41,612 bases of DNA from Zetaproteobacteria bacterium CG_4_9_14_3_um_filter_49_83. GTDB taxonomy: Bacteria > Pseudomonadota > Zetaproteobacteria > Mariprofundales > Mariprofundaceae. Positions within the stretch are counted from its first letter, which is position 1. Each line of letters begins with the position of its first letter. The position numbers were made by a program, and so were the translations under genes. The notes beneath the pieces are model-generated. The model made no database searches, was not told where the DNA came from, and worked only from the letters and a program-made list of their open reading frames with translations. Below are positions 5,728-14,746 of the stretch, one piece after another. The stretch covers positions 1-41,612 of the forward strand of contig PFXG01000045.1 in NCBI GenBank assembly GCA_002791545.1, in the 5' to 3' direction.

Positions 5728-7596
5728 TCCGACCTTGATGATCGCCTTCGTAAGCTTCTTATACTCCCTCTTTTTGGGAACGATAAAAATCGTGCCGTCG
5801 ATTTCGAGCTCGTCGAGCAGTTCGCTTACCACCTTATCCTCGTTGATTATAAATCCACCGAGTTTGACGACGATGGCAACTGCCGGAAACTCAGGATAAT
5901 GCTGCATCACCTTCTCGGCCATCCAGGCTGATTTCACCTTCGGGTGTGCCGCCAGTGCATCGATGATGGCCTGACGCATCTCAATCGGAATATCCGCCCG
6001 CTTCATCGGATCTTTTGGCATGAGTTCGCTTCGTTCCGCCTCACTCGCCGCGTCGATACGCACCTGCTCTTCGGCCCTCTGTTTCCACCAGTTGGCCTCT
6101 TCATGCCGTTCGTTGCGGGTAAGGAAATAATAAGCATATTCACATGCCTCGATCACATGGGCCGGATGCGCCAGCGCCTTTTTCATCTGCGTCAGCAGTG
6201 CTTCATCATTTTTATCGTAGAGAATTCGACCTACGATCAGGCCCGCATCGGCATCGTCCGGATGACGCTGTTGAAAAGCATCGTAGTAAGTTAATGATGC
6301 CACACCACCTTCGAACTCTTCTGTGAATCGGGCAAGCTGCCAGAGCTCTTCATCGCTTAGATCACTCACCGGCTTCGCATGGAACCCGGCCATCTTCTCC
6401 CGGCTCTGCTTCACATAATCGAACCGCTCCCGCCACTGGCTGCCGATATTCTCCATCCACTGATGATCAAACTGCTGGATAATAGTTTCGTATTCACCGC
6501 CGAACCAGCTGTATGCCGCTGTCTCCTGAACTGAACTCAGCGGCTTTGCTTCAAGCTCACTATCGGCACCGCCCGTTAGCGCTCGCACACGATCTGCCAA
6601 TGCCGGATGCGTGTTGTGATAAGCCGTCTCCACCTGCAGTTCGTGATGTAACATCTCCTCCAGTTTCGCCGCAGCCATTTCATGCTCAGAGAGAAAACCG
6701 TGCAATCCCTGCCACGGTCCATGCGGCGGTTCCGGCAGGGTATCGGCCTGCTCAAAGAAGTGACCCCAGTAATGATTATTGATGTAAGAACTGGTGACAT
6801 AGCTATTCACCAGCGCCTTTTTCGTACTCTCCGGTGAAGTCAGTTGCGCGGAAATAGCATCGGCCTCGTATTCGTTTGAGCGCGCCAAAGCGAACGAGTA
6901 GGCGGCAAATCGTGGCGCATACCAATCGAAGAAACGGCACATCAACCCGGCACCCCAGGATTGCTGCTGATGAAATGCCTCCATGAGAGTTCCCCAGGTG
7001 ACACGCACCCGATAGATCCAACCACTGAAGCGGGAATGATTGCCGGACAGATGCCCAAACTCATGCGCAATCACCGCCCTTGCCTGTTCCGGTGAAAGCA
7101 CCAACAAAAGCTCAAGCCCCAAAGTCAGCGTATTACGTTGCCAGCCGAAGATACCGAGCCGGGGTGTTTGCGAAATTGAGGCGTTAAATTCAGGCTCAAG
7201 CAGCACACGGTGAATCTTTGGTGCATTCAAGCGTAGCTGCAGTTCATCCAGTTCATTGAACAACAAGGGAGCCTGCTGGCGTTTCAATTCGTATCCCTGA
7301 GGCTGCTCGAAGCGAACCCATAGTGCCTTTAGCAATACCCATATGGTTGGCGCTATCAATAAAATCAGCTTCTTTTTCAGTAACAGCATAATGAGCAATG
7401 AACTACTGGAAAAAGCCAACCAGCCAAGGCCACCAACGAGACCGAACAAAGAGGCAAGGATGCCAAAAATCACCATGTAACCAAGAATAGCAAAGAGGAA
7501 AAGTCGAACCTTATAGCTGCCCGCATTGGCCTTTGCCAGCTGTTCAGCCTTTCTGGCTGTCTCTTCGAAGACGATATCCCCCTCGCTCTTCAACAT
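5713..7596 (-). CDS. M48-family membrane metalloprotease
   Basis: 627 residues. The zinc motif H-E-F-G-H lies at 178-182 and the third ligand region N-E-Y-E-A-D at 241-246, as in HtpX/Ste24-like M48 peptidases. N-terminal hydrophobic segments at about 32-56 and 58-92 place it in the inner membrane. The C-terminal 300 residues hold a helical region and a short domain ending V-G-V-R-I-V, which may act in substrate handling. The protein is about twice the length of HtpX, so it is a different M48 subtype and its substrate is unknown. The ATG at 7596 has GGGTGA upstream. The exact 3' end of this gene is duplicated beyond the adjacent PIN cassette, so the cassette may have inserted here. Confidence 0.88.
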   Translation of the reverse strand: MLKSEGDIVFEETARKAEQLAKANAGSYKVRLFLFAILGYMVIFGILASLFGLVGGLGWLAFSSSSLLIMLLLKKKLILLIAPTIWVLLKALWVRFEQPQGYELKRQQAPLLFNELDELQLRLNAPKIHRVLLEPEFNASISQTPRLGIFGWQRNTLTLGLELLLVLSPEQARAVIAHEFGHLSGNHSRFSGWIYRVRVTWGTLMEAFHQQQSWGAGLMCRFFDWYAPRFAAYSFALARSNEYEADAISAQLTSPESTKKALVNSYVTSSYINNHYWGHFFEQADTLPEPPHGPWQGLHGFLSEHEMAAAKLEEMLHHELQVETAYHNTHPALADRVRALTGGADSELEAKPLSSVQETAAYSWFGGEYETIIQQFDHQWMENIGSQWRERFDYVKQSREKMAGFHAKPVSDLSDEELWQLARFTEEFEGGVASLTYYDAFQQRHPDDADAGLIVGRILYDKNDEALLTQMKKALAHPAHVIEACEYAYYFLTRNERHEEANWWKQRAEEQVRIDAASEAERSELMPKDPMKRADIPIEMRQAIIDALAAHPKVKSAWMAEKVMQHYPEFPAVAIVVKLGGFIINEDKVVSELLDELEIDGTIFIVPKKREYKKLTKAIIKVGVRIV

Positions 7597-7640
7597 GACA
7601 TCACCCGATCTGTTGCTTTCAATAGCTGTAAATTATGCGT

Positions 7641-7675
7641 GTTTGATAAAATCATTCCCTTGCTCATCACCCCTC
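7641..7675. repeat. Possible degenerate copy of the dispersed repeat
   Basis: The stretch GTTTGATAAAATCATTCCC resembles the left segment of the repeat copies at 133, 5562 and 12932. It sits just upstream of the M48 gene. The match is short and lacks the right-hand segments. Confidence 0.3.
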
Positions 7676-7740
7676 CCCTTTAGTGCATCACCTGCTGCTT
7701 AAGCACGGCGGTAAAGATGAACTTTCTAAAGTTTGCTGTA

Positions 7741-7758
7741 ATCATCAATGTTGATGAT
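7741..7758. promoter_or_regulatory. Short inverted repeat upstream of the M48 gene
   Basis: ATCATCAA and TTGATGAT form a perfect 8-bp inverted repeat with a 2-bp centre. The size fits a dimeric regulator site, about 145 bp upstream of the protease start codon. The 7597-7831 interval otherwise holds only a weak repeat copy and no gene I can support. Confidence 0.3.
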
Positions 7759-7831
7759 ACACGGAAGAAAAACAGGAACTTTCATGATTTATTTTCAAAC
7801 TGCAGCGCGAAATAAGACAAACAAGCCAGGC

Positions 7832-7970
7832 TTAGGCGAGTGACTGCGCCAGCGATTTTTCGCTCAGCGCACGACCCAGTCGAGCATTACCATCATCGAA
7901 AGGATGAATAAAATTAACGTTATTCATCAGTTCCGCCTCATTTGGTGAGCTGAATCGCCGACTGAACCTA
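7832..7970 (-). pseudogene. Remnant of a Fic-family protein
   Basis: The minus-strand frame ending at a TAA at 7832-7834 reads F-I-H-P-F-D-D-G-N-A-R-L-G-R-A-L and ends S-L-A-Q-S-L-A. This matches the Fic active-site motif H-P-F-x-D-G-N-G-R except that the second glycine is alanine. Only about 45 codons remain, starting immediately at the stop of the next gene, with no start codon and none of the upstream Fic fold. Intact Fic proteins transfer AMP or similar groups to target proteins; this fragment should be inactive. It looks like the scar of a deletion that joined the fragment to the DUF3592-like gene. Confidence 0.65.
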
Positions 7971-9122
7971 AGGTTGCTGCCGGCTGCGTAAATCACGACG
8001 GGCAAGGAAAAGGTAGATCAGCGTCAACACGCCACCCACCGCCAGCATGGCGAGACTGGCACCGCTCACACCGGTGATCACCACCGCAGCTTGCGGGTCG
8101 GCCGGATCGAAATGGATAGTGATCTGTTTACCGGCTTGATAATCGCCCATTTGGATGCGCTCTCGATCCAGCACATAGAACGGATAGTGTAGCAGCGGGT
8201 AGGAGGGATCGTCCCCCGCCATCGGCTTGATATAGAGCGTTCTGGCACAAAATTTCTCGCCGGACACCTGATAACAGTATTCCAGGCGGAAACGGCGCTC
8301 ATCGTCGCCCGTGTGGTGGTCCAGTCCCGAAACAAGCACCTCTGCCGCAAGCTGCGGCCATTGCTTACTGCTCTCCCCCAGATAGCTGTAGTACACACCA
8401 AAGCCCAGCAGCAATGGCCCGGTGAGCAATGAAATCAGCGCCAGAATTGCCAGCAACTGTGCATTTTCACCGCCGCTGATAATGCCGTCACGCGCCTGTG
8501 TTGCCGAAGGTAATGCTTCAAGCAACACGGGGTGAGCAATCACCCGCTTCGCACCGAAGATCGACAATCCATAAGTTGCCCGCAACGAACTCACCGCCTC
8601 TATGATCCGCCCGCCTTGCATCGCCGAGCGGATACCCTCTTTGACCACATCGGATTCCTTGCCGCTCACCCATTGATTCAGCAACACAGCCAGTGTCTCA
8701 ATGTGATCCTCACAGCCACTATAACTGCGCGACAGGGGCACCTCTGCTGCTGCGCTGATTATCGCCAGTCGCATAGTCCGGCCGCCATCGGTATCACGCA
8801 ACTCCTGCACGGCGATGCTGCGAATCTCATCAAACGGAACCTCGCCGTTGCGTCGTGAAATCAATGTGGTCATTTGCCAGCGTACACGTCGCGCCTTGCG
8901 GTCAAAAATAAACTCACCCCGCTCAAACAACACTGCGGTAATCGCCAGCAACACCAAAGCAGCCAGCGCCGCAGGGATATAACCATCCTCCGCCCCACTA
9001 CGACTGAAGAACAGATACATGGCCGCCACCCCCGTCAGCAAAGACGCTGTAAAAAACACCAGCGCCAATGCCATCTCGCTGCGCACAATCAACCGATCGC
9101 GTTCCGACTGAATCACCTGCAT
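7968..9122 (-). CDS. DUF3592-like multi-spanning membrane protein
   Basis: 384 residues with hydrophobic segments at about 14-36, 48-65, 225-250 and 358-376. The region between the last two, with L-E-Y-C-Y-Q-V-S-G-E-K-F followed by D-Y-Q-A-G-K-Q-I-T-I-H-F-D-P and a final V-V-I-T-G, has the strand pattern of DUF3592 proteins. No enzymatic motif is visible and no function is known. The ATG at 9122 follows a CAGGGAGAA site. The stop codon abuts a Fic remnant. The neighbours give no functional clue. Confidence 0.75.
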   Translation of the reverse strand: MQVIQSERDRLIVRSEMALALVFFTASLLTGVAAMYLFFSRSGAEDGYIPAALAALVLLAITAVLFERGEFIFDRKARRVRWQMTTLISRRNGEVPFDEIRSIAVQELRDTDGGRTMRLAIISAAAEVPLSRSYSGCEDHIETLAVLLNQWVSGKESDVVKEGIRSAMQGGRIIEAVSSLRATYGLSIFGAKRVIAHPVLLEALPSATQARDGIISGGENAQLLAILALISLLTGPLLLGFGVYYSYLGESSKQWPQLAAEVLVSGLDHHTGDDERRFRLEYCYQVSGEKFCARTLYIKPMAGDDPSYPLLHYPFYVLDRERIQMGDYQAGKQITIHFDPADPQAAVVITGVSGASLAMLAVGGVLTLIYLFLARRDLRSRQQP

Positions 9123-9390
9123 GATTTATTCTCCCTGCTTTAGCGTCTGTCACCCTTAGCATGTGCATCTTGTTGAGCTGCGCTATTGCGCTGAGGTAAG
9201 CAGAAAATGCCTGCCCGAACAAAAAACAACAAGCCTATTCCCGATGGCAAGGCGCAGCGATTATACACCAACAAACTATAGGCAGATGCAGCCAATGCTT
9301 TGAAACCTTTGAACAACCCTGCATACGAGTGCTAATTTACGGCACAATAGCCGGTCAACCCAACAGACATCAAAAAAAGGAGCTATTGCT

Positions 9391-9711
9391 TTGAAAAACG
9401 CTGCATTATCAAGAATATCCGGTCTTGTAACCATCGCTCACACGCGCATTCAGCAGGACTTTAAATATATTGATCCGGTGGTCTCGGTAAGCCACAAGAT
9501 GCGCGAGATCGGCATTCCGGCCGATGCGATGACCATCGACTGCATGAAGACGGGCAAACGAATTCTACTGGTCGTGCACGATGAGGAACCGAACATCGTC
9601 AGCTATCAGTTCGGTTTTCGCAATCAGGATCCGGACAAACTTTTCCGTCAAATCGCCCTTTACGATGTAACCAGCGAAGTGCTTTATGACTGGATAAGCA
9701 GATATTTCTAA
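9391..9711 (+). CDS. Small hypothetical protein
   Basis: 106 residues from a TTG start at 9391, chosen because AAAAAAGGAG sits 8 nt upstream; no in-frame ATG exists near the beginning. There is no signal peptide or membrane segment. The central part alternates strand-like stretches (R-I-L-L-V-V-H-D-E-E and V-S-Y-Q-F-G-F), and the C terminus is amphipathic. The ribosome site and balanced composition argue that it is a real gene. I recognise no family. It is isolated, with 268 nt to the divergent gene on the left and a convergent receiver gene on the right. Confidence 0.7.
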   Translation: MKNAALSRISGLVTIAHTRIQQDFKYIDPVVSVSHKMREIGIPADAMTIDCMKTGKRILLVVHDEEPNIVSYQFGFRNQDPDKLFRQIALYDVTSEVLYDWISRYF

Positions 9712-9777
9712 AGCACTGGTGCAATGAAATCCGTGATTGAAGGTAGAGACTGGCTGGCCGCATCATCAGCCCTTCAA

Positions 9778-10164
9778 TTAATCGCAAACCACCCGACTCA
9801 GATCTGAAACATTGAATGGTTTGGAAAGAACAATATTTGCACCCAGTACCTCACCCTTCTGCGCTTCGCCTTTGTCATAGCCGGTGGAGAAAACAACTTT
9901 AGCATCCGGCTCAACTTTCCGGGTTTTATACGTAGCTTTCACGCCACCGAGCCGTGGCATCACCACATCCATAATGATCAGTGTAATGATGCCCTTTTCC
10001 CTCACAAAGCAAGCCATAGTTTCTATGCCATTTGCGGCTTCAAACACCTTGTAATTCAGTGTTTTCAAAATCGCCCGGGTACAGCTGCTAACCATGTCAT
10101 CGTCATCAACAATCGAACAATTCGTAAAAACCGAACAACTTGCATCGCTCGCCTTACAGCCCAC
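9778..10164 (-). CDS. Stand-alone response-regulator receiver protein
   Basis: A receiver domain with the acidic pocket I-V-D-D-D-D (residues 18-23), phospho-acceptor Asp66 in I-I-M-D-V-V-M-P, a signalling Thr/Ser near F-S-T-G-Y and Lys115 in L-S-K-P-F. No output domain follows. The first 17 residues are cysteine-rich and unlike a normal receiver start, and the GTG at 10164 has no clear ribosome site. The gene could therefore be a decaying copy or be read by coupling from the sensor kinase gene 29 nt upstream. That hybrid kinase has its own receiver, so this protein is its likely second partner. Confidence 0.72.
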   Translation of the reverse strand: MGCKASDASCSVFTNCSIVDDDDMVSSCTRAILKTLNYKVFEAANGIETMACFVREKGIITLIIMDVVMPRLGGVKATYKTRKVEPDAKVVFSTGYDKGEAQKGEVLGANIVLSKPFNVSDLSRVVCD

Positions 10165-10193
10165 TGCAACAAGTTTACAAGAAAAGCACAGAA

Positions 10194-12866
10194 CTATTGA
10201 TCAGCCAACAAAGCCTGCATAAAGGATTCCAGCGTTTCGATTTTCCACGGCTTGGAAATTAAACTGGTTTTCGATCGGGATAACAAGCTTTGTGGAACCG
10301 CATCAGCATCGTATCCCGTGGCGAACAATATGGGGAAATCCGCACATATTTTCCGCAAAGCTAATGCTGTCTCTACACCATTCTGACGTGGCATCATGAC
10401 ATCCAGAATAGCCATAGCGAAATGATCAGGGTGCTTGCAGAATAAATTAACCGCATCTTCTCCGTTATCACACGTCACCACCTGATAACCGAGTGCGGCT
10501 AAAATTTCAGAGCCAATATCCAGCATCATCGGTTCATCATCAACCAGTAAAATGGTTACTGAGTTTTCCTGAATAAGCGGAGGATGCCCTGATGCCTCAT
10601 GGCTTACCATGGGGAAATAAAGTCGGAACTCTGTCCCTTCGCCCTTATTTGAAGTCAGTTCAATCCAGCCAAGATGCGATTGTACAGCGCCATAGGCCAT
10701 TGCCAGACCCATACCTGTCCCTTTACCTATCTCTTTGGTGGTGAAAAACGGATCAAAAATGGATTCTTTATTTCCCTCTTCTATGCCGCAACCATTATCT
10801 TCCACGGTTAACATGGCAAATCGTTCACCCAATCTCAGGCCACTTCGCTTCGATAGTTTTTCACCTACTTCTATTGTCGACAATGAGACAGAAATCATGG
10901 GATTTTCAATATCTTTAATCGCATCACTGGAATTTTTCAGCATATTTAACAAGATCTGCTGCAGCTGGCTGGCGTTACCATTGATATAAATATGTTTGGC
11001 TATCTGCCAATGTAGGGCAACATTCCTAGGTATGAGCAACTGACTTAATTCTTTGGTTTCTTCAATCAACTCTGAATAAGGCAGAAGCTTATTGATCAGT
11101 TTTTCATTGCGCGAAAAGGTCATTAACTGCGCTATCAGTGAAGCTGCCCTATCGGTAATTTGTTCAAGCTTATTCAAACGCTCAAAGGCCTCCGGCATAT
11201 GTTGCAGTTCACGTTTAAGCAAATAAACAGAGCCCGTAACAGCCCCTAAATAATTATTAAAATCATGTGCAATACCACCGGCAAGTGTCCCTATTGTTTC
11301 CATTTTCAGTGATTGCAAAGCAATTTGTTCCATCTCCCGACGAAAACTCATGTCTTCATAAATATTCACAAAGTAATCGACTCTTCCTGCTCCGGGAACA
11401 TGCACCGGGGCACAGGACAAGCGTAAATCAAGCATTTTCCCCGTCTTTGACTGATGGAAAAACTCACCCTTATATGGAACACCATCTTTCACCGAAGCCC
11501 AGACATTCTCTTTATACTGACTACGGCCATCGATGCGATGCTCAAGTGTCTCCAGGTTCGTTCCTATCAGGCAACCTTCTTCATACGCAAAAAGCTGATG
11601 CATTTTCAAATTAGCAAACTCGATCACCCCATACGCATCGGTAATAGCAATAGGCTCACCAGCCTGTTGCAGCGCCTCTGACAGCCTGTATAAACGCAAT
11701 TCAGCCATCACACGTTCGGTCATGTCGAATGAAACAGCATAAACGCCGGTGATAATTCCTTCCACCTGAACAGGCACAAAACTCATGAAAATGTGAATCG
11801 TTCGAGCATCCGTCACCAGCATGCGCAGATACATGCTTTTGGCATCACCATTTTTTGCAGACTCAAAAGCCGCAATCCCATGATCAAGACATTCCTGATC
11901 GTAAAACTCTGTAATCGCTTTATTTTCGAGATATTCACTACCAAAACCGGTCAATAAAATAGCCGCCGGATTCACGTGCGTGATGATGCCTTTGGAGTCG
12001 AGCGAAAAAACGGCATTGGGATTTCTTTCAAAAAGTGCACGGTTCCGACTCCCGGCGGTCAGAAGGTCTTGTCCCATATCTTGCATCACCGAACGCATAA
12101 ATTCGACATAACGTCCTTCCATACTATGGGCAACATCACTGATGGTGACTAAATCAATAAATTCTTCGCGGTCTCCAACCACAATCAGATGACGGGTGCG
12201 ATGCTCTTTCATTAATGCAGAGGCTTCAGGAACAAAAGCTTTACGATAAATACAAACAGGTGGCTTCATCACATCCTGAACTGTTAATGATTTCCATTCA
12301 TTGAATGGGCGTCCGCATAATCGAACGACTGCTCGCGAAGTCAAAATCCCAACAGCTTTACCCTGATCTATGACGATCATTGCATGCTTGCATTCATGCA
12401 TCCTCTGAATGGCTTCAATGACGAGGGTATCGGTAGCAACAGTCACCTCAACATGATGCAGAATATCGGAAACCCTTTGCAGTTCAGAAAAATGCTCCAC
12501 CCCCAGATTGGCAATAAAGCTCGACATAGTAACCACGCCGACAATTTCCCCGACCTCATTTTCAACCACCAGATGACGCATCTTTTGCTGCACCAGCTTA
12601 TCATAGGCATAAAAAACATTGGCATCAGCCTGCACACCAAATACCGGTGAATGCTTGAATTGGCGAACCGGTGTGGCGCGAATATCAATGCCCTGTGCGG
12701 CTAAACCAACCAGATCACCTTCCGTCAGCACACCACAAGCTTTACCATCTTCTTCAACAACCATAAAACCGATTCTTTTATCGATCATAATCCGCACCAC
12801 GTCGGATATCGGCAACTCAGGCGCCACGGTAATCGGCTGATCTATCATGATATCGCGTATCAGCAT
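10194..12866 (-). CDS. Hybrid sensor histidine kinase with CBS, PAS and receiver domains
   Basis: 890 residues, soluble. Domains in order: two CBS pairs (about 1-120 and 135-250), a PAS domain (about 272-392), a second PAS with PAC end (about 393-510), HisKA with H-D-F-N-N (His534), HATPase with D-N-G-C-G-I (690-695) and G-K-G-T-G-M-G-L (714-721), and a receiver with Asp822 in L-D-V-M-M-P and K-P-W near 872. The H-D-F-N-N box is typical of PAS kinases that signal through attached receivers. CBS pairs usually bind adenosine nucleotides, so the kinase may sense energy state together with a PAS ligand or redox signal. The ATG at 12866 follows GGGAG. A separate receiver gene follows 29 nt downstream, so a phosphorelay pair is likely. 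Confidence 0.9.
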   Translation of the reverse strand: MLIRDIMIDQPITVAPELPISDVVRIMIDKRIGFMVVEEDGKACGVLTEGDLVGLAAQGIDIRATPVRQFKHSPVFGVQADANVFYAYDKLVQQKMRHLVVENEVGEIVGVVTMSSFIANLGVEHFSELQRVSDILHHVEVTVATDTLVIEAIQRMHECKHAMIVIDQGKAVGILTSRAVVRLCGRPFNEWKSLTVQDVMKPPVCIYRKAFVPEASALMKEHRTRHLIVVGDREEFIDLVTISDVAHSMEGRYVEFMRSVMQDMGQDLLTAGSRNRALFERNPNAVFSLDSKGIITHVNPAAILLTGFGSEYLENKAITEFYDQECLDHGIAAFESAKNGDAKSMYLRMLVTDARTIHIFMSFVPVQVEGIITGVYAVSFDMTERVMAELRLYRLSEALQQAGEPIAITDAYGVIEFANLKMHQLFAYEEGCLIGTNLETLEHRIDGRSQYKENVWASVKDGVPYKGEFFHQSKTGKMLDLRLSCAPVHVPGAGRVDYFVNIYEDMSFRREMEQIALQSLKMETIGTLAGGIAHDFNNYLGAVTGSVYLLKRELQHMPEAFERLNKLEQITDRAASLIAQLMTFSRNEKLINKLLPYSELIEETKELSQLLIPRNVALHWQIAKHIYINGNASQLQQILLNMLKNSSDAIKDIENPMISVSLSTIEVGEKLSKRSGLRLGERFAMLTVEDNGCGIEEGNKESIFDPFFTTKEIGKGTGMGLAMAYGAVQSHLGWIELTSNKGEGTEFRLYFPMVSHEASGHPPLIQENSVTILLVDDEPMMLDIGSEILAALGYQVVTCDNGEDAVNLFCKHPDHFAMAILDVMMPRQNGVETALALRKICADFPILFATGYDADAVPQSLLSRSKTSLISKPWKIETLESFMQALLADQ

Positions 12867-12931
12867 ATGGATGAACTCCCTCTTGTTATTGCAATTCAGG
12901 AGACACGATTGGAATCTCCACTACGGCAATT

Positions 12932-13030
12932 GCCGCAAGTAGAAAAGTCAGATTATAGCTGTTGTTTGAAATCATTCTCCTGCCCCCCAACAACGATAAG
13001 CGCTTTGCTTGCACATGGCAATTTTCAGGT
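12932..13030. repeat. Dispersed intergenic repeat, copy 4
   Basis: CTGTTGTTTGAAATCATTC (12959-12977), then CCCCCC, ACAACGATAAGCGCTTT and CATGGCAATTT follow in the same order as in the copies at 133 and 5562. It lies between the sensor kinase start and the DUF455 gene end. Confidence 0.7.
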
Positions 13031-13140
13031 AAAGGTTCGGATAAAGGACCAGATAAAGAGAATAAAAAAAGTGCTGCCATCACTGCACCGGCAAATGAAC
13101 CGGCAAGCAAAATCACAGTAGAATTTACAGGTAATCCGGG

Positions 13141-13941
13141 CTATAAATCCTTGGTCAGCAGAGCGATTTCGTTATCACTAAAACCTGCCTGCACACGCGC
13201 ATCAAGATTGAATGGGCCGTGCAGGTTGCCGGTATAATATTTATCCACCAGCGCAAAAAAGGTCGGCTCCGCATCGAGCCCCCGCTGATCACAACAATAC
13301 TTAAACCAGCGTGAACCGATGGCCACATGGCCCACCTCATCACGAAAAATAACATCCAGCATCCCGACAGCCTGCTGATCTCCCACCTTGGCCAGACGCT
13401 GCTGAATACCGGGCGTCACATCCAGACCTCTTGCCTCCAGCACACGCGGAACCAGTGCCATGCGCACCATCACATCGTCGGCCGTATTTTCGGCCATTTC
13501 CCACAAACCACTGTGCGCCGTAAAATCGCCATAATCATAGCCCAACGACTGTAAATGCCGACGAATCATGGTGAAATGCAGAGCTTCTTCATCAGCCACC
13601 TGAAGCCAGTCCAGGTAGAACTGCCTGGGCATATCAGGAAAACGTTGCGCCGCATCCAGCGCCAGATTTATGGCATTAAATTCAATATGCGCAATGGCAT
13701 GCATCAAAACTGCCCGCCCTTCCGGGCTACCCAGCTTTCGCTTGGATACCGAACCCGGATTCACCAACTCAGGCTTGTCCGGCCTGCCGGGCTCATGCAC
13801 CGATGGCGCTTGCAACCAGTCGGCGGTATCAAATTCACGCTGCCGAACTGAAGCCACCATGGCATGCGTCGCTAGCGCTTTTTCTGCCGCATCCTTGATC
13901 AGATAGCAGTGATGGATCTGCGAAAATACTGAGTCAGTCAC
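13141..13941 (-). CDS. DUF455 ferritin-like di-iron protein
   Basis: 266 residues of the DUF455 family (PF04305). The four-helix ligand pattern of a carboxylate-bridged di-iron site is complete: Glu87 in A-H-I-E-F-N-A, Glu119-x-x-His122 in E-E-A-L-H-F, Glu169 in V-L-E-A-R-G, and Glu202-x-x-His205 in D-E-V-G-H-V. The family is related to ferritins and to MiaE-type monooxygenases, but no substrate is established. The GTG at 13941 is chosen for the GGGGGGA site 6 nt upstream. It is divergent from hflD with about 80 nt between the starts. An iron-oxidase, oxygenase or iron-handling role is inferred only from the ligands. Confidence 0.88.
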   Translation of the reverse strand: MTDSVFSQIHHCYLIKDAAEKALATHAMVASVRQREFDTADWLQAPSVHEPGRPDKPELVNPGSVSKRKLGSPEGRAVLMHAIAHIEFNAINLALDAAQRFPDMPRQFYLDWLQVADEEALHFTMIRRHLQSLGYDYGDFTAHSGLWEMAENTADDVMVRMALVPRVLEARGLDVTPGIQQRLAKVGDQQAVGMLDVIFRDEVGHVAIGSRWFKYCCDQRGLDAEPTFFALVDKYYTGNLHGPFNLDARVQAGFSDNEIALLTKDL

Positions 13942-14020
13942 TTTCTATCCCCCCATTGAATACATTTAATTACTTCTGACAGTTGTACAGGCAAAACGAA
14001 ATTGCCACAATGCCAGCATC

Positions 14021-14701
14021 ATGCTGGAGTCTCACTTAAATCATCCTTTGTCTCAACACGAACAACGCGTACTTGCGCTGGCCGGTGTCATGCAGGCTGT
14101 CCGCCTTGTCGATCACATTGCCCGCAAAGGCATGTGTGATGCGGAAGATTTCCAGGTTTGCATCAATAGTATTTTTGCAGAGCCTAAAGGCATTCTTTCC
14201 ATGTATGGGAATATCAACGCATTAAAAACCGGCTTACATGTCACCCACCAGATTCTTGGCGGTCATAAAACCCAACAAGCCAAGCCAATGCTAAGCTATG
14301 CGGCCGGTTTGATGGCTCTGGACAAAAAGCTTTCCAAACAACCGGAAACTCTGGCTATTCTTGCTGCACACATGAATCGCATTCACCGACAGGTGGATTA
14401 TTTTGGCAGTGCAACACATGAGAATATCATTTCGTCCATCGCCCATGCCTACGGAGAAAGCATCAGCACCATGCAGCCGAGAATTATAGTGCGTGGTAAA
14501 ACAGATTTCCTGAGCCAGGCCCATCACACGCAGAAAGTACGTGCTTTGCTGCTATCCGGCCTTCGTGCGGCGCATCAATGGCATCAACTCGGCGGCAGTC
14601 ATCTACACCTGCTTTTTCGCCGCAAACAACTGGCTCACGCCAGCCAAACGCTGATGCATCTCGAAATTACGCCTCAGGAAACTCTCAACAGCGACAGATA
14701 A
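14021..14701 (+). CDS. hflD: HflD-family protein
   Basis: 226 residues, matching the YcfC/HflD family along its length: L-A-L-A-G-V-M-Q-A-V-R-L-V near the N terminus, I-N-S-I-F near residue 49, S-Y-A-A-G-L-M-A-L-D-K-K-L in the middle, and K-V-R-A-L-L-L-S-G-L-R-A-A-H-Q-W-H-Q-L-G-G-S near the C terminus. In E. coli HflD is a peripheral inner-membrane protein that interacts with phage lambda CII; its wider role is unclear. It usually lies between mnmA and purB, and neither is adjacent here. The ATG at 14021 sits inside an inverted repeat and lacks a normal ribosome site. Confidence 0.88.
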   Translation: MLESHLNHPLSQHEQRVLALAGVMQAVRLVDHIARKGMCDAEDFQVCINSIFAEPKGILSMYGNINALKTGLHVTHQILGGHKTQQAKPMLSYAAGLMALDKKLSKQPETLAILAAHMNRIHRQVDYFGSATHENIISSIAHAYGESISTMQPRIIVRGKTDFLSQAHHTQKVRALLLSGLRAAHQWHQLGGSHLHLLFRRKQLAHASQTLMHLEITPQETLNSDR

Positions 14702-14746
14702 GCTCTGTCTCGATTCAGGGCTAATGGAATTCAAAAAACTCCCATG

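Noticed and set aside
12886-13237. Open frames on both strands in the gap between the sensor kinase and the DUF455 gene, one with a hydrophobic start
   Set aside because: They cross the dispersed repeat and run into flanking genes, have no good ribosome site and match no family I know.
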